A stretch of 64,000 nt of DNA from Chryseobacterium sp. BGARF1 (lineage in GTDB: Bacteria > Bacteroidota > Bacteroidia > Flavobacteriales > Weeksellaceae), in the NCBI RefSeq assembly GCF_001677955.1, contig NZ_LELA01000108.1, positions 1 to 64,000 on the forward strand, in the 5' to 3' direction. Shown in pieces: positions 35,971 to 44,859 of the stretch; positions within the stretch are counted from its first letter, which is position 1; each line of letters opens with the position of its first letter. The position numbers and the translations under genes are program-made. Under the pieces are notes generated by a model. The model saw only the letters and a program-made list of their open reading frames with translations. It made no database searches and was not told the DNA's origin.

Positions 35971-36993
35971 ATGAGTAAAAATTCTTTAGGAGCATCAGAT
36001 CTATTTTTGGGTGTGCTCGCAATATTATTAATCAGCGTGAGCTTTTATCAAACCTGGATCGGGCTTGAGCAGATTTTCGGCAATGCATCATTTGTAATCG
36101 CACTCGTGCTTTCTTTGCTGTTATTATTTCTTTGCTGGATGCTTCGGGCGGCAAAACTTGAGGGTAAATCTACAGGAAGTTTGGTAGGAATCTATGTTTT
36201 CATTGCGTCATTTTGCTTTATTGCAAATTTTAATGCTTTGTACACGAGGTTTATGCGAACAGATATTTACAGTACTGAATTAAGAACCTTAAACGAAGAT
36301 TTTAACAATTTGGAAACAAATATTGAATCTAAATTAAGCTACAAATACCCAAAAGAGACGGCAAGAAATATAGAAATCAAGAAAAAACAGCTGATGGCAC
36401 AGATTGTAGATCCCGCAAACCAGGGAATCGGCTCAAGAGCACAATCATTAATCAGAGATATTGAAAAAATGACGGGGCAAAAAGTTGATTTATTAACCCC
36501 AGTAGGGCAAGATTATGAAGATTTAGCATTGCGAATGGGAAGTCAAATAGACAATATGGTCATGGATCTATCACCTGATGAGAGAAACTTAAAATCAGAC
36601 ATCAATAACTCTGTTCTAAAATGGAATAAAAAAACACAGGAATTTTTAGCTCTAAGTAAAAAAGATAAAGATGATTTGGCACAAACTCTTATTGACAATG
36701 CATTAACCGATTACAATAAATTAGGAAGCAGAGCAAGTAATGTTTTGGGAGAAGATAAATTTAAATTTGAAATGCTTTCTTCTAAAACTCAGGATGTAGG
36801 TAAAATAGGATATGCTTTTGAGCATGCTATAAAAAATTTCGGGATGTATCAGTTTGTCGTTTTAGCGGGATGTATTCTATTAGATTTCGTCATTGTAATT
36901 ATTATTTTGTTGGTGACAAGCCCAGATAACAGAACCAATAACAGTGTTTTAGGAAACAGGAAAAAAGGCAGAACATTAATCCCAAATAAATAA
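35971..36993 (+). CDS. Unknown four-TM membrane protein of a GTPase-linked operon
   Basis: 340 residues, no recognised family. Three closely spaced TM helices lie at about 10-30, 38-58 and 70-90, then a 200-residue polar region rich in predicted helix (TELRTLNEDFNNLETNIES; NIEIKKKQLMAQIVDPANQG). A fourth TM follows at about 298-320, and a basic tail. The topology suggests a large soluble loop on one side of the membrane between TM3 and TM4. Its stop is 6 bp from the GTPase-like gene, so the two are almost surely co-translated. Confidence 0.7.
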   Translation: MSKNSLGASDLFLGVLAILLISVSFYQTWIGLEQIFGNASFVIALVLSLLLLFLCWMLRAAKLEGKSTGSLVGIYVFIASFCFIANFNALYTRFMRTDIYSTELRTLNEDFNNLETNIESKLSYKYPKETARNIEIKKKQLMAQIVDPANQGIGSRAQSLIRDIEKMTGQKVDLLTPVGQDYEDLALRMGSQIDNMVMDLSPDERNLKSDINNSVLKWNKKTQEFLALSKKDKDDLAQTLIDNALTDYNKLGSRASNVLGEDKFKFEMLSSKTQDVGKIGYAFEHAIKNFGMYQFVVLAGCILLDFVIVIIILLVTSPDNRTNNSVLGNRKKGRTLIPNK

Positions 36994-36999
36994 ACTACC

Positions 37000-37974
37000 A
37001 TGATACATAACGACAAACCTTTCTCTTTCGACAACTATGATATCGACAACGATTTTAAAAAATTCGATGATTTTAATGAGCCTCAAAACGAGATTGTAGT
37101 GAATGAAAACATCTACACCCATCCTGAAATAGAGGAAGATGGTTTTGTTCCCACTTCAAACGGCAGTACAACTACTGTGAAAAATAAAGACAGTAATTTC
37201 GTTTTCTTTTACGGAACATCTGCTTCAGGAAAATCGGTTATATTGTCTGCCGTTCTATATTATCTTAATTCTTACGCTGGAGTTTTAAGACCCAAACTGG
37301 GAAGCCCAAATTCCAGGGAGGCTCAAATTTTATTGGCTGATTTTTTTGAAAATATTAAAAAAGGTATTCTTCCGAACCGAAGCACAAGAGATCAGGTTAC
37401 AAGATTAGATTTTGTATTTGATCCGAATAATCAATCGAAAAAAGTTCCTTCTATTAATATTTCATTTTTAGAAACAGCAGGTGAAAATCATAACGAAATC
37501 TCACGAGGAGGAAAATACCATGCAGATATTGAAGCATACCTAAATTCTGACATCCCTTTGAATTTTCTTATTGTAACAAGCTATGACAAAGCACATAATG
37601 AAGACTCTAAAATTGTAGAATTCTTAGATTACCTGGAAAAAAAAGGGAAAAATCTAAAAAATGTAAATGTACTTCTCGTAATTTCCAAGTGGGATAAATC
37701 TGGAAATACAGGTGTAGACAATGAGCAACATCTAGAAAATTTCATTAGCGAGAGATTGAGTATGACCAATAACAGAATTGACACTTATAACCTCAGCAAA
37801 ACTTATTTTACAATAGGAAACGTACAAAATCAGGCTGGAATTGAAAAAATAACGCTCCTAAATCTGGAGTCGGCAGAAGTGATTGCAAAGTGGCTGTATC
37901 ATAATATTGTTGGTTACGATTTAGATTATGAAGGTACTTTCTGGGAAAAAATAAAATTTAACTTTTCAAAATAA
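37000..37974 (+). CDS. P-loop GTPase-like protein
   Basis: 324 residues. After a 60-residue acidic N-terminus, a P-loop VFFYGTSASGKSVIL has the Walker A GTSASGKS at 72-79. A G3-like FLETAGENHNEI (157-166, expected DxxG replaced by ETAGE) and a G4-like SKWDKSG (229-235) follow. This resembles TRAFAC-type GTPases, with features like the GTPases found beside GAP1-type proteins in predicted conflict systems. It sits between two membrane proteins with gaps of 6 and 0 bp. GTP preference is inferred from the SKWD motif only. Confidence 0.7.
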   Translation: MIHNDKPFSFDNYDIDNDFKKFDDFNEPQNEIVVNENIYTHPEIEEDGFVPTSNGSTTTVKNKDSNFVFFYGTSASGKSVILSAVLYYLNSYAGVLRPKLGSPNSREAQILLADFFENIKKGILPNRSTRDQVTRLDFVFDPNNQSKKVPSINISFLETAGENHNEISRGGKYHADIEAYLNSDIPLNFLIVTSYDKAHNEDSKIVEFLDYLEKKGKNLKNVNVLLVISKWDKSGNTGVDNEQHLENFISERLSMTNNRIDTYNLSKTYFTIGNVQNQAGIEKITLLNLESAEVIAKWLYHNIVGYDLDYEGTFWEKIKFNFSK

Positions 37975-39534
37975 ATGAAAAATATAAATGTCTTTGGTTA
38001 TGCAACATTTGGAACACCGAATGGCTTTACACAATCCTGTATTTATGGAAACAAAAATTTAGAAAAAGCTCTAAAAACTTTCGATTTAAAAACAGACGCT
38101 ATACAATTATTATCTCCCAATGACCGTATTTACTCGATTAGAAAAGAGGGTATTGCAGATAAATTTATTATCTCTTATTCTGTTTACACTTATGCAAAAG
38201 AAAAAAACTCTAACAGAAGCGGAACCTTCATAGGTACAAGTCTGGTTTTTACCAATGAAATTTTACCTGAGAATTTAATTTTAAGTTCTCTTCATGATGT
38301 TCATCAAAGGCTGAAAAATAATAATGTCAGTAATAATATATTGACAATTAATCATTCTAAAGATTTCAATATTGAAAATATATTCTCTAAAGATTTTGAA
38401 AAACTGGAACATCAAACTCATCAATTGAATGTTCTTGAATGGGAAAATTCCGGAAAAAATCTGGTTGTTTTCATACCAAAATTTGGAAATAACGAAATTC
38501 AGAATTTATTTAAAAAATCGTTTGAGCTACTTCCCAAATATGACACAATCTTTTTTATTGACAGTAAAGAAATTGCTGAATTCGTATCTCAGAAAAGGCT
38601 TTTTAGAATCATTGATAAAAATGGTTTGGATCAGGAAATTCAAATCTTAGAAGAAGAAAGAAAGCAGAAAATCACAAATGCTATTTCTCGCTTAGAAAGA
38701 GAAAAAGAAAAACTGGAAGAAGAACAAAAAAAAGAACTTGACAATCTGAAAAAGCAAATTGCTCAAGGCGAACAAAAACATTCTGAAAATCAAAAAAAAA
38801 TAGAAGAATCAAAAAGTAATTTAACTTCTTTGGATCATCATTATAATAATTTTTCGAATAAAATTCCAGCTTTAGTTTCTGCCTTAAATTCAGGAAAACA
38901 CCTCGAAGAAGTAACTCATTCTTTTAAACAATTGGAGAGAGAGTTTAATGACGAAAAGAGAAAATTACGAACTTCTCTTCAGATATCATCACTGTCAAAT
39001 TCGGATGCAAACAATCGTGTATCTCCATATTCAAATCCTTATCAAAGAGATTCAAATGATAGAAGTACTGAAAGAAGTACTGAAAGAAGTGATAAAAATA
39101 GAAATTTTGGAACTTTAGCGATTATTTCAATCATTATAAATCTTCTATTCGTTGGAGGAACTACCTATTTTTATTTCATGCATTACGAAGAAGTAAAAGA
39201 AATGGTTCCACAAGAAATTATTACTGAAGAACCTACCATTGAAAAAAATACTGATGTAGCAGAAAGCAAATTAAACCCTTTGCCCAATGATTTTGCAAAA
39301 GATGAAAATAACAAAAAACTGATTTTAGACCTGCTTGTCGAAAACAATACAAACATTGAGAAAACGGTGGAACTTATTTTTGAAAAAAATAAAATTATAA
39401 AAGATGTTTACCAATTTCAAAAAGATGACTATGCTGAAGAATTAATTAAACAAAACCCAGGTGCATTTGGCTCAAATAAAATATTGCAAAAGAAAGATTC
39501 GCTACTTAAAATTCCTTTTTTTCTGTTAAGGTAA
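37975..39534 (+). CDS. GTPase-associated coiled-coil membrane protein (GAP1-like N-terminus, tentative)
   Basis: 519 residues. The N-terminal about 200 residues (FGYATFGTPNGFTQSCIYGN at 7-26) are beta-rich and resemble, loosely, the N-terminal region of GTPase-associated protein 1. A Lys/Glu-rich coiled coil spans about 221-330, then a Ser/Arg linker with the repeat RSTERSTERS (363-372), one TM helix at about 380-400, and an acidic helical tail of about 115 residues. The ATG directly abuts the GTPase stop (TAAATG). Likely a membrane-tethered partner or effector of the GTPase. Domain naming is inference. Confidence 0.65.
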   Translation: MKNINVFGYATFGTPNGFTQSCIYGNKNLEKALKTFDLKTDAIQLLSPNDRIYSIRKEGIADKFIISYSVYTYAKEKNSNRSGTFIGTSLVFTNEILPENLILSSLHDVHQRLKNNNVSNNILTINHSKDFNIENIFSKDFEKLEHQTHQLNVLEWENSGKNLVVFIPKFGNNEIQNLFKKSFELLPKYDTIFFIDSKEIAEFVSQKRLFRIIDKNGLDQEIQILEEERKQKITNAISRLEREKEKLEEEQKKELDNLKKQIAQGEQKHSENQKKIEESKSNLTSLDHHYNNFSNKIPALVSALNSGKHLEEVTHSFKQLEREFNDEKRKLRTSLQISSLSNSDANNRVSPYSNPYQRDSNDRSTERSTERSDKNRNFGTLAIISIIINLLFVGGTTYFYFMHYEEVKEMVPQEIITEEPTIEKNTDVAESKLNPLPNDFAKDENNKKLILDLLVENNTNIEKTVELIFEKNKIIKDVYQFQKDDYAEELIKQNPGAFGSNKILQKKDSLLKIPFFLLR

Positions 39535-39996
39535 GCGAAAATATTTCACCAAGCACTGCTACTTTTAACTAAAATAATTTTTCATCTATGCATTTATCAT
39601 ACTTTTTTCGAAAATAAAAATCTCAAAAGAAGCATAATATCTACAAAAAGAATGATTTAATTAATAGTTTTACCATTATAATTAACATTAATGTAACATA
39701 TTGTTGAAAAACTTAAATATTACTTAAATTAATATAAAAAATTAGGTTTATTTCAAAAAACTATGTTAAATTTGTCGCAAACTAAGAGCTAAAAACTAAA
39801 TAAACAACGGTATTCCTAATTATTGAATCAAATAAAAATCTACAATTTTATATTTTCTTTTTCTTTACGTTTTGATTAATTTATTTAAATCAAGGCTGCA
39901 ATTGTATTTATTTTTTTTCAACAAAAATTACTTTTTGTTTACGACATAAGAACAGCTTGAGATTAGTTTTTTTTAGTAAAAATTTTAGAAAAAATT
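39535..39996. other. 462-bp AT-rich gap before the TerD-family gene
   Basis: No credible ORF. The only signal is a TAAATTTG -7-like element at 39767-39774, giving a leader of about 220 nt if used. The remainder is A/T runs without clear repeats or riboswitch features. Confidence 0.5.
39767..39774 (+). promoter_or_regulatory. Candidate -7 element (TAAATTTG) for the TerD-family gene
   Basis: TAAATTTG followed by TCGC, 222 bp upstream of the ATG at 39997. No TTG at -33. Confidence 0.4.
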
Positions 39997-40641
39997 ATGA
40001 CAGCAATTTTAGAAAAAAGTCAGGTTATCAAAATATTTTCAGATGCTAAAAGCAATGACACTAGTTATACTTTGGGTGTCAATTGGGGGAAAATAGAAAT
40101 GCAGAAGCGTAATTTTTTAGGAATAAAAACGAAAAAAGATGGATTAGACATAGATCTAGACCTAACTTGTATTATGTTTGATGCTCAAAAAAAAGCAGTC
40201 GACTGGATCTATTCTCCGAAATACAACAGCTGGCTTATTCACCATAATTTCCCTTTAGGTAAATACCATTCAAAAGACAATGCTTTTCATCATTTTTATG
40301 AAACAGTAACTGATAATTCTCAGTACAAAAAAACGATAAAAATAAATCCTCAAAAAATAGAAAATGAAATAGAAACAGTCTTTTTTTATTTAAGTATTGA
40401 TCGGAGAAAAATGAAGGAAACCGATTTTTCATTAGTAGAATCTGTCAATTTAAAGATTAATGAAGATGTAAAAGCCAATAAAGCATTAATTGATTTTAGC
40501 ATTAATTCTAATGATAATCATAAAAATAAGGGAATTTTAGTTTTAGGAAAGCTTTTTCGTGAAGATAATGAATGGAAATTTAAAGCGATGGGACAAGCAA
40601 TTGATGAACAAAAATTTATTAAACTTACTCGTGGATTTTAA
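39997..40641 (+). CDS. TerD-family (tellurite/stress resistance type) protein
   Basis: 214 residues, close to the TerD domain length. Landmarks of the Ca2+-binding TerD fold: LGVNWGK, DIDLDLTCIMFDAQKKAVDW, NAFHHFYETVTDNSQ, INPQKIENEIETVFFYLSI, and the end GILVLGKLFREDNEWKFKAMG. The usual GDNxTG-type Ca site is altered here (SKDNAFHH), so Ca2+ binding may be changed. Other ter genes (terC, terB) are absent nearby. It follows the membrane/GTPase unit on the same strand, so it may belong to the same stress or conflict module. Confidence 0.78.
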   Translation: MTAILEKSQVIKIFSDAKSNDTSYTLGVNWGKIEMQKRNFLGIKTKKDGLDIDLDLTCIMFDAQKKAVDWIYSPKYNSWLIHHNFPLGKYHSKDNAFHHFYETVTDNSQYKKTIKINPQKIENEIETVFFYLSIDRRKMKETDFSLVESVNLKINEDVKANKALIDFSINSNDNHKNKGILVLGKLFREDNEWKFKAMGQAIDEQKFIKLTRGF

Positions 40642-41003
40642 TATTCTATTGTAGATAAACTATTCTTTTATTTTCTAAAACGATTATTTGAAATCCTGTG
40701 ATAACTTTACAAAATTATTACAGGATTTTGTTTGTTAAAAACTAACAAAGCATTTGCAGAGCAGAGTTTTTAGATTTCATAAACTTTTGAATTTATCATT
40801 TCTTTTGATACTTTTGCAGCAAAAAAACATATAAGTTTTTTTGTCGTGTACTACGAAAATTAATTTAAGACCTACAAAAGGCGAAAATATTAATTTAAAT
40901 AATGTAAAGGCAATCCATGATTAATTATACTTTTCAGAAAATTTATTCTGTAGATTTTGGAAGTATTAAAAGTGGATAACAATGATAATGTAATTATATT
41001 TAA
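40642..41003. other. 362-bp gap with a promoter and about 180-nt leader for the nuclease gene
   Basis: No ORF. It contains the promoter described at 40787-40816. The leader from about 40823 to the ATG at 41004 shows no hairpin I can recognise as a riboswitch. Confidence 0.5.
40787..40816 (+). promoter_or_regulatory. Strong consensus promoter (TTG-N19-TACTTTTG)
   Basis: TTG at 40787-40789 and TACTTTTG at 40809-40816 with a 19-bp spacer, the best full match to the Bacteroidota promoter in the window. It drives the secreted nuclease, 188 bp downstream. Confidence 0.7.
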
Positions 41004-41510
41004 ATGATTTATAAAACTTTTCTTCTCTTCCTTTTTCCAATTATAATTTTTTCACAAAACAAATCTTACAAAGTAATCGGAGTAAAAGACGGTGATACTG
41101 TGGAGATATTAATGGATGGAAAACCACAAACTGTGAGACTTTCGAATATTGATTGTCCTGAAAAAAAACAACCATTCGGAAACAACGCAAAGCAGTTTGC
41201 TTCAGATTTGTGTTTTGGAAAAAAAATAAAACTTTCTACCGGCTGGAAGAAAGACCGAAATAAAAGATTGCTTGCCGAAATTATATTATCAAACGGAAAA
41301 AATCTTAATAAAGAACTTGTAAAAAATGGTTTTGCTTGGCATTACAAAAAATATTCTAAAGACAACAGCTATGATGATTTAGAAAAGTATGCAAGAAAAC
41401 TGAAATTAGGATTATGGATTGATAAGAGCCCAACAGCACCTTGGGAATGGAGAAAATCTCGAAAGAAATCTTCGAAACAAACTTTATCTACAATTGCTAA
41501 AAGCAAATAA
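41004..41510 (+). CDS. Secreted thermonuclease-family (SNase-like) nuclease
   Basis: 168 residues. A signal peptide (TFLLFLFPIIIFSQ, cleaved near 18) precedes an OB-fold SNase domain. Active-site residues are seen in VKDGDTVEIL (Asp), TVRLSNIDCPEKKQPFG (Arg, Asp, Glu) and KDRNKRLLAEI (Arg). It cuts DNA and/or RNA with Ca2+, probably in the periplasm or outside. The C-terminus is a short basic tail (KSRKKSSKQT). A bidirectional terminator follows. Confidence 0.88.
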   Translation: MIYKTFLLFLFPIIIFSQNKSYKVIGVKDGDTVEILMDGKPQTVRLSNIDCPEKKQPFGNNAKQFASDLCFGKKIKLSTGWKKDRNKRLLAEIILSNGKNLNKELVKNGFAWHYKKYSKDNSYDDLEKYARKLKLGLWIDKSPTAPWEWRKSRKKSSKQTLSTIAKSK

Positions 41511-41515
41511 CACAA

Positions 41516-41545
41516 AAAATTCCGGCTTTTTCGAGCCGGAATTTT
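41516..41545. terminator. Bidirectional hairpin terminator
   Basis: AAAATTCCGGCT/AGCCGGAATTTT is a 12-bp perfect stem between the converging nuclease and DUF1835 genes, with A and T tracts on either side. Confidence 0.92.
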
Positions 41546-41561
41546 AATATTTTATCTAAAA

Positions 41562-42248
41562 TCATCCAAAAAACTGATTCATCAATCTCTTCAATTGTAA
41601 ATCTCCGAATCCATAAACAGGATATTTCTGATTGAAGATTGTGAAAACTTCTTCAAAAGTTTCTGCATTCTTTTGAATATCTATTATTTGACTTTCCAAA
41701 GCTCCATTAAATCTGTTTTCGCTTGCAACAATCAATTCTTCAAAATTTCTCACAATTTCAGATGAGGTCTCTTTTGATAAATTATTCTGTTGAAAATCTG
41801 CCCAAAGATTTGAAATTAATTTTCGTTCTTTATCATTAATCTCTTTTGCCGAATGAAATAGTTCCAGCAAATCATTTTCTTCACTTTCTGCAAATCCTTT
41901 TTCTGTTTCTTTTGGGAAAATTCTAAAAATCTTTGTTTTATGTAAATTCAAACTCGAAATTAAAAACCAAAAATTTAACTGACAAAACAAATCGTCTTCA
42001 AACCAGAAAAATACAGCAGAACCCTCAGGAATATTTTGCATTTTCTGAAATTCTTTTACCACCAATTCATTATAATTACTTTCTGAATCGTAATTTTCTG
42101 CGATAAATTTCTTACGATTTTCAAAAAAATCATCTTCAGAAACAGGTCCGTCAATTAAAGCTTCACGCCAGATAATACTTTCACCTTCCAAATTTTTTGA
42201 AAATTTTTCGGCTAAACAATCGCCATTCAGAATGTGAAAAATATTCAT
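41562..42248 (-). CDS. DUF1835 domain protein
   Basis: 228 residues from ATG 42248; an upstream TTG at 42254 is not needed. The N-terminal MNIFHILNGDCLAEKF and IIWREALIDGPVSEDDFF match the DUF1835 domain, which has no established activity. The C-terminal half is helical and acidic and ends GDLQLKRLMNQFFG. Its start is 11 bp after the hisS stop, so it is probably read with hisS. Confidence 0.8.
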   Translation of the reverse strand: MNIFHILNGDCLAEKFSKNLEGESIIWREALIDGPVSEDDFFENRKKFIAENYDSESNYNELVVKEFQKMQNIPEGSAVFFWFEDDLFCQLNFWFLISSLNLHKTKIFRIFPKETEKGFAESEENDLLELFHSAKEINDKERKLISNLWADFQQNNLSKETSSEIVRNFEELIVASENRFNGALESQIIDIQKNAETFEEVFTIFNQKYPVYGFGDLQLKRLMNQFFG

Positions 42249-42259
42249 CTGCAAAGAAT

Positions 42260-43630
42260 TTATGAATTAAGAAACTCTTCCAAAGAAACTGTTTTTTGTT
42301 CACCAGCTTCTAAGTTTTTAAAAGTAACCGTATTGTTTTTCAACTCTTCTTCACCTAAGAATACAAGGTTTTTAATTCCTTTCTTTTCAGCGTAAGTGAA
42401 TTGCTTATTGATCTTTGCACTTTCAGGATACAGCTCTGCAGAAATTCCTTTTTCTCTTAATTGGATGATTAATTTTAAAGCTTCCGAAGTTTCTTCGCCT
42501 CCAAAATTAGCAAATAGATATTCTACATTTGATGCAGCTTCTTCAGGGAAAAGATTCAACTCTTCCATTACCAGATAAATTCTATCTAAGCCAAAAGAAA
42601 TTCCGATTCCGGGAACATTTTTCACCCCAAAAACTTCGGTTAGGTTATCATATCTTCCACCACCACCGATGGAACCCATTTGCGCTTCATCTGCTTTTAC
42701 TTCAAAAATTGCTCCGGTGTAATAATCTAAACCACGCGCCAAAGTAATATCAAAAACAAGATTCTGAATATCGACACCCAGATTTAGAGATTGAGTAATC
42801 ACAAATTCAAGTTCTTCAACACCTTTCAAACCGATTTCATTTCCTGCAAATTTTTCTTTCAGCTGAAGAAGATTTTCCAAAGCATCATTAGACTGATTGA
42901 AAAGGAAATCTAATTTATCAATTGATTCCTGAGAAATATTTCTTTCTAAAAGTTCCTTCACTACTCCATCCTTTCCGATTTTGTCTAACTTATCTAAAGC
43001 AACTGTGAAATCGATCAGCTTATCTGTAATTCCCGCATATTCTGCCAAACCTGAAAGAATTTTTCGGTTGTTGATATGAATGGTTACTGAAACTTTTAAC
43101 TGAGCAAAAGATTTTAAATACAATTGCACCAAATCTACTTCCTGATAAAGACTTTCGCTTCCTACAACATCAGCATCACACTGATAAAACTCTCTGAATC
43201 TTCCTTTTTGCGGACGGTCTGCTCTCCAAACCGGCTGAATTTGGTAACGTTTGTACGGAAATGTTAATTTCCCATGATTCATTGCTACAAATCTTGCGAA
43301 AGGTACCGTTAAGTCATAACGAAGCGCTTTATCTGTAAGACTTTCTGCGCTAAATGGTTTATCTAAAGCTTTCTGAAAATCGCTCAACATTTGAGTTTTC
43401 TTTTCTTCTTTAGCTTCGTTGATGCTTGAGTTTAAAATTTTAAAAATCAAACGGTCTCCCTCTTCTCCGTATTTTCCGGTTAATGTTGAAAGATTTTCAA
43501 AACTTGGGGTTTCTAAAGGCTGAAATCCAAATAATTCGAAATTCTTCTGTAATATATTGATGATGTATTTTCTTCTTGAAACTTCCAGCGATGTAAAATC
43601 TCTCGTTCCTTTTGCTAAGCTTGGCTTCAT
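42260..43630 (-). CDS. hisS: Histidine--tRNA ligase
   Basis: 456 residues. Class II synthetase core: KGTRDFTSLEVSRR, the motif 2 region QIQPVWRADRPQKGRFREFYQ, the histidine-binding LARGLDYYTGAIFEV and motif 3 in GGGRYDNLTEVFG...GIGISFGLDRI. An anticodon-binding domain occupies the last 100 residues. It charges tRNA-His in the cytoplasm. Transcribed with the DUF1835 gene. Confidence 0.97.
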   Translation of the reverse strand: MKPSLAKGTRDFTSLEVSRRKYIINILQKNFELFGFQPLETPSFENLSTLTGKYGEEGDRLIFKILNSSINEAKEEKKTQMLSDFQKALDKPFSAESLTDKALRYDLTVPFARFVAMNHGKLTFPYKRYQIQPVWRADRPQKGRFREFYQCDADVVGSESLYQEVDLVQLYLKSFAQLKVSVTIHINNRKILSGLAEYAGITDKLIDFTVALDKLDKIGKDGVVKELLERNISQESIDKLDFLFNQSNDALENLLQLKEKFAGNEIGLKGVEELEFVITQSLNLGVDIQNLVFDITLARGLDYYTGAIFEVKADEAQMGSIGGGGRYDNLTEVFGVKNVPGIGISFGLDRIYLVMEELNLFPEEAASNVEYLFANFGGEETSEALKLIIQLREKGISAELYPESAKINKQFTYAEKKGIKNLVFLGEEELKNNTVTFKNLEAGEQKTVSLEEFLNS

Positions 43631-43664
43631 ATGATATGGGTAATGAATAATAAGTAATTGATTG

Positions 43665-43672
43665 CAAAAATA
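43665..43672 (-). promoter_or_regulatory. Candidate -7 element (TATTTTTG) for hisS
   Basis: On the minus strand TATTTTTG lies about 35 bp before the hisS ATG, fitting TAnnTTTG. No TTG at the ideal -33 distance. Confidence 0.48.
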
Positions 43673-43703
43673 AGGAATTGAAAGGACTTTTAAATCAATA
43701 AAA

Positions 43704-43730
43704 AAGCCGTAGATCTTATTTCTGCGGCCT
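43704..43730 (-). terminator. Rho-independent terminator after the HRDC gene
   Basis: On the minus strand AGGCCGCAGA...TCTACGGCT forms a stem with one mismatch, followed by TTTT. It lies 35 bp past the HRDC stop. Confidence 0.75.
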
Positions 43731-43764
43731 TCACTTTCATCATTTGTGTTTTAGTGTTTTCATT

Positions 43765-44226
43765 TTACACGCTTTCAAGGATTTCTAAGATCTCTTCGCC
43801 ATAGTTTTCGATCTTATGTTTTCCGAAACCTTTGATGTCGAGCAGCTCTTCTTTTTTCGCAGGTTTATATTTGGCAACGGATACTAGTTCTTTATAGGTC
43901 GCAATAAAATAGGTAGGAAGATTTTGCTCTCTTGCTTTCTCAGAGCGCCAAAGTTTCAGCGCATCCAGAATTTTTATTTCGTCATTATTCAGAACTTCGT
44001 CTTCTGCAGAATATTTTACAGGTTTAGGATCTTTTACACTCGTTTTATTAATGGCAGATTCTACATCATTAAAATACAATACCACCGACCAAAACTGTTC
44101 GTCGTGTACAAATGCAGTTTCAGATTTAATAATTTCATGATCTTCAAGAAAATGATCTATTACTTTTTGGTCTTCATGCAGAAATTCATCTGCGATCCTG
44201 ATCTTTAAAACTTTTATTTTCATCAT
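43765..44226 (-). CDS. HRDC domain protein
   Basis: 153 residues from the ATG at 44226 (a second ATG at 44223); an upstream TTG at 44304 is an unlikely start. The first 65 residues (KIKVLKIRIADEFLHEDQKV ... WSVVLYF) form a small unknown domain common in flavobacterial homologues. The last 80 residues are an HRDC domain (LKLWRSEKAREQNLPTYFIA, KEELLDIKGFGKHKIENYG) that binds nucleic acid, as in RecQ and RNase D C-termini. No helicase or nuclease domain is fused. Same strand as ssb, 177 bp downstream. Confidence 0.82.
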   Translation of the reverse strand: MMKIKVLKIRIADEFLHEDQKVIDHFLEDHEIIKSETAFVHDEQFWSVVLYFNDVESAINKTSVKDPKPVKYSAEDEVLNNDEIKILDALKLWRSEKAREQNLPTYFIATYKELVSVAKYKPAKKEELLDIKGFGKHKIENYGEEILEILESV

Positions 44227-44402
44227 TTGTGATTTTAAAGTTGAACAATAATTTATTTGATCACCTGTTTTGATCCTACAATTATTTTGACGCAAAGTGC
44301 GCAAAAACTCCTTTATAACTTGCTGTTTTTAAGTTAAAAACAGTGTAACCTTACCAAAAAACTGAAAGTTTATCGTAAAAAATGTAGGTTGATAAACAGA
44401 TA

Positions 44403-44735
44403 TTATTTACTTCCCAAAAGCATAAGTTCATCTACTCTGATCTCGGTAATATATCTTTTCACACCGTCTTTATCGTCGTATGATCTGTACGTTAATTTTC
44501 CTTCAACAGCGATCTCTTTTCCTTTTGGAACATATTTCTGAAAGATCTCAGCCGTTTTTCCAAAAGCAACCAGATTGTGCCATTGTGTTTCTTCTACTTT
44601 CTCACCTTTTGCATTGGTGTAATGATCGTTTGTAGCCAGTGAAACTGAAATTTTCATTCCTCCGTTTTCGAAGTTTACAGTTTCTACTTCTTTTCCTGTG
44701 AAACCGATCAAGGTTACTTTGTTTCTTAGTGACAT
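44403..44735 (-). CDS. ssb: Short single-stranded DNA-binding protein without acidic tail
   Basis: 110 residues. A single OB fold: NKVTLIGFTGKEVETVNFEN, VSLATNDHYTNAKGEKVEET, WHNLVAFGKTAEIFQKYVPKG and VEGKLTYRSY. It ends just after the fold (VDELMLLGSK) and lacks the Gly/Gln-rich linker and acidic DDDIPF-type tip that recruits repair proteins in housekeeping SSB. It is therefore probably a second, specialised SSB paralogue. An HRDC protein follows on the same strand. Confidence 0.9.
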   Translation of the reverse strand: MSLRNKVTLIGFTGKEVETVNFENGGMKISVSLATNDHYTNAKGEKVEETQWHNLVAFGKTAEIFQKYVPKGKEIAVEGKLTYRSYDDKDGVKRYITEIRVDELMLLGSK

Positions 44736-44859
44736 AACTTTATATTTTTAAGATTAGCGATTTAAATAAGAGACGTTCACTTGTTTTCTCAAATCTCTGT
44801 TGCAAAGATTCATCAGATTGCAAAAATTAGTCGGTAATAAACTATTTAAATTCGTTTGT

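Noticed and set aside
39061..39096. RSTERSTERS coding repeat considered as a CRISPR-like or recombination repeat
   Set aside because: Only two to three 12-bp units within a coding linker, no spacers.
44227..44304. N-terminal extension of the HRDC gene to a TTG at 44304
   Set aside because: The added residues are basic, unlike homologues; two ATGs at 44226/44223 give the usual start.
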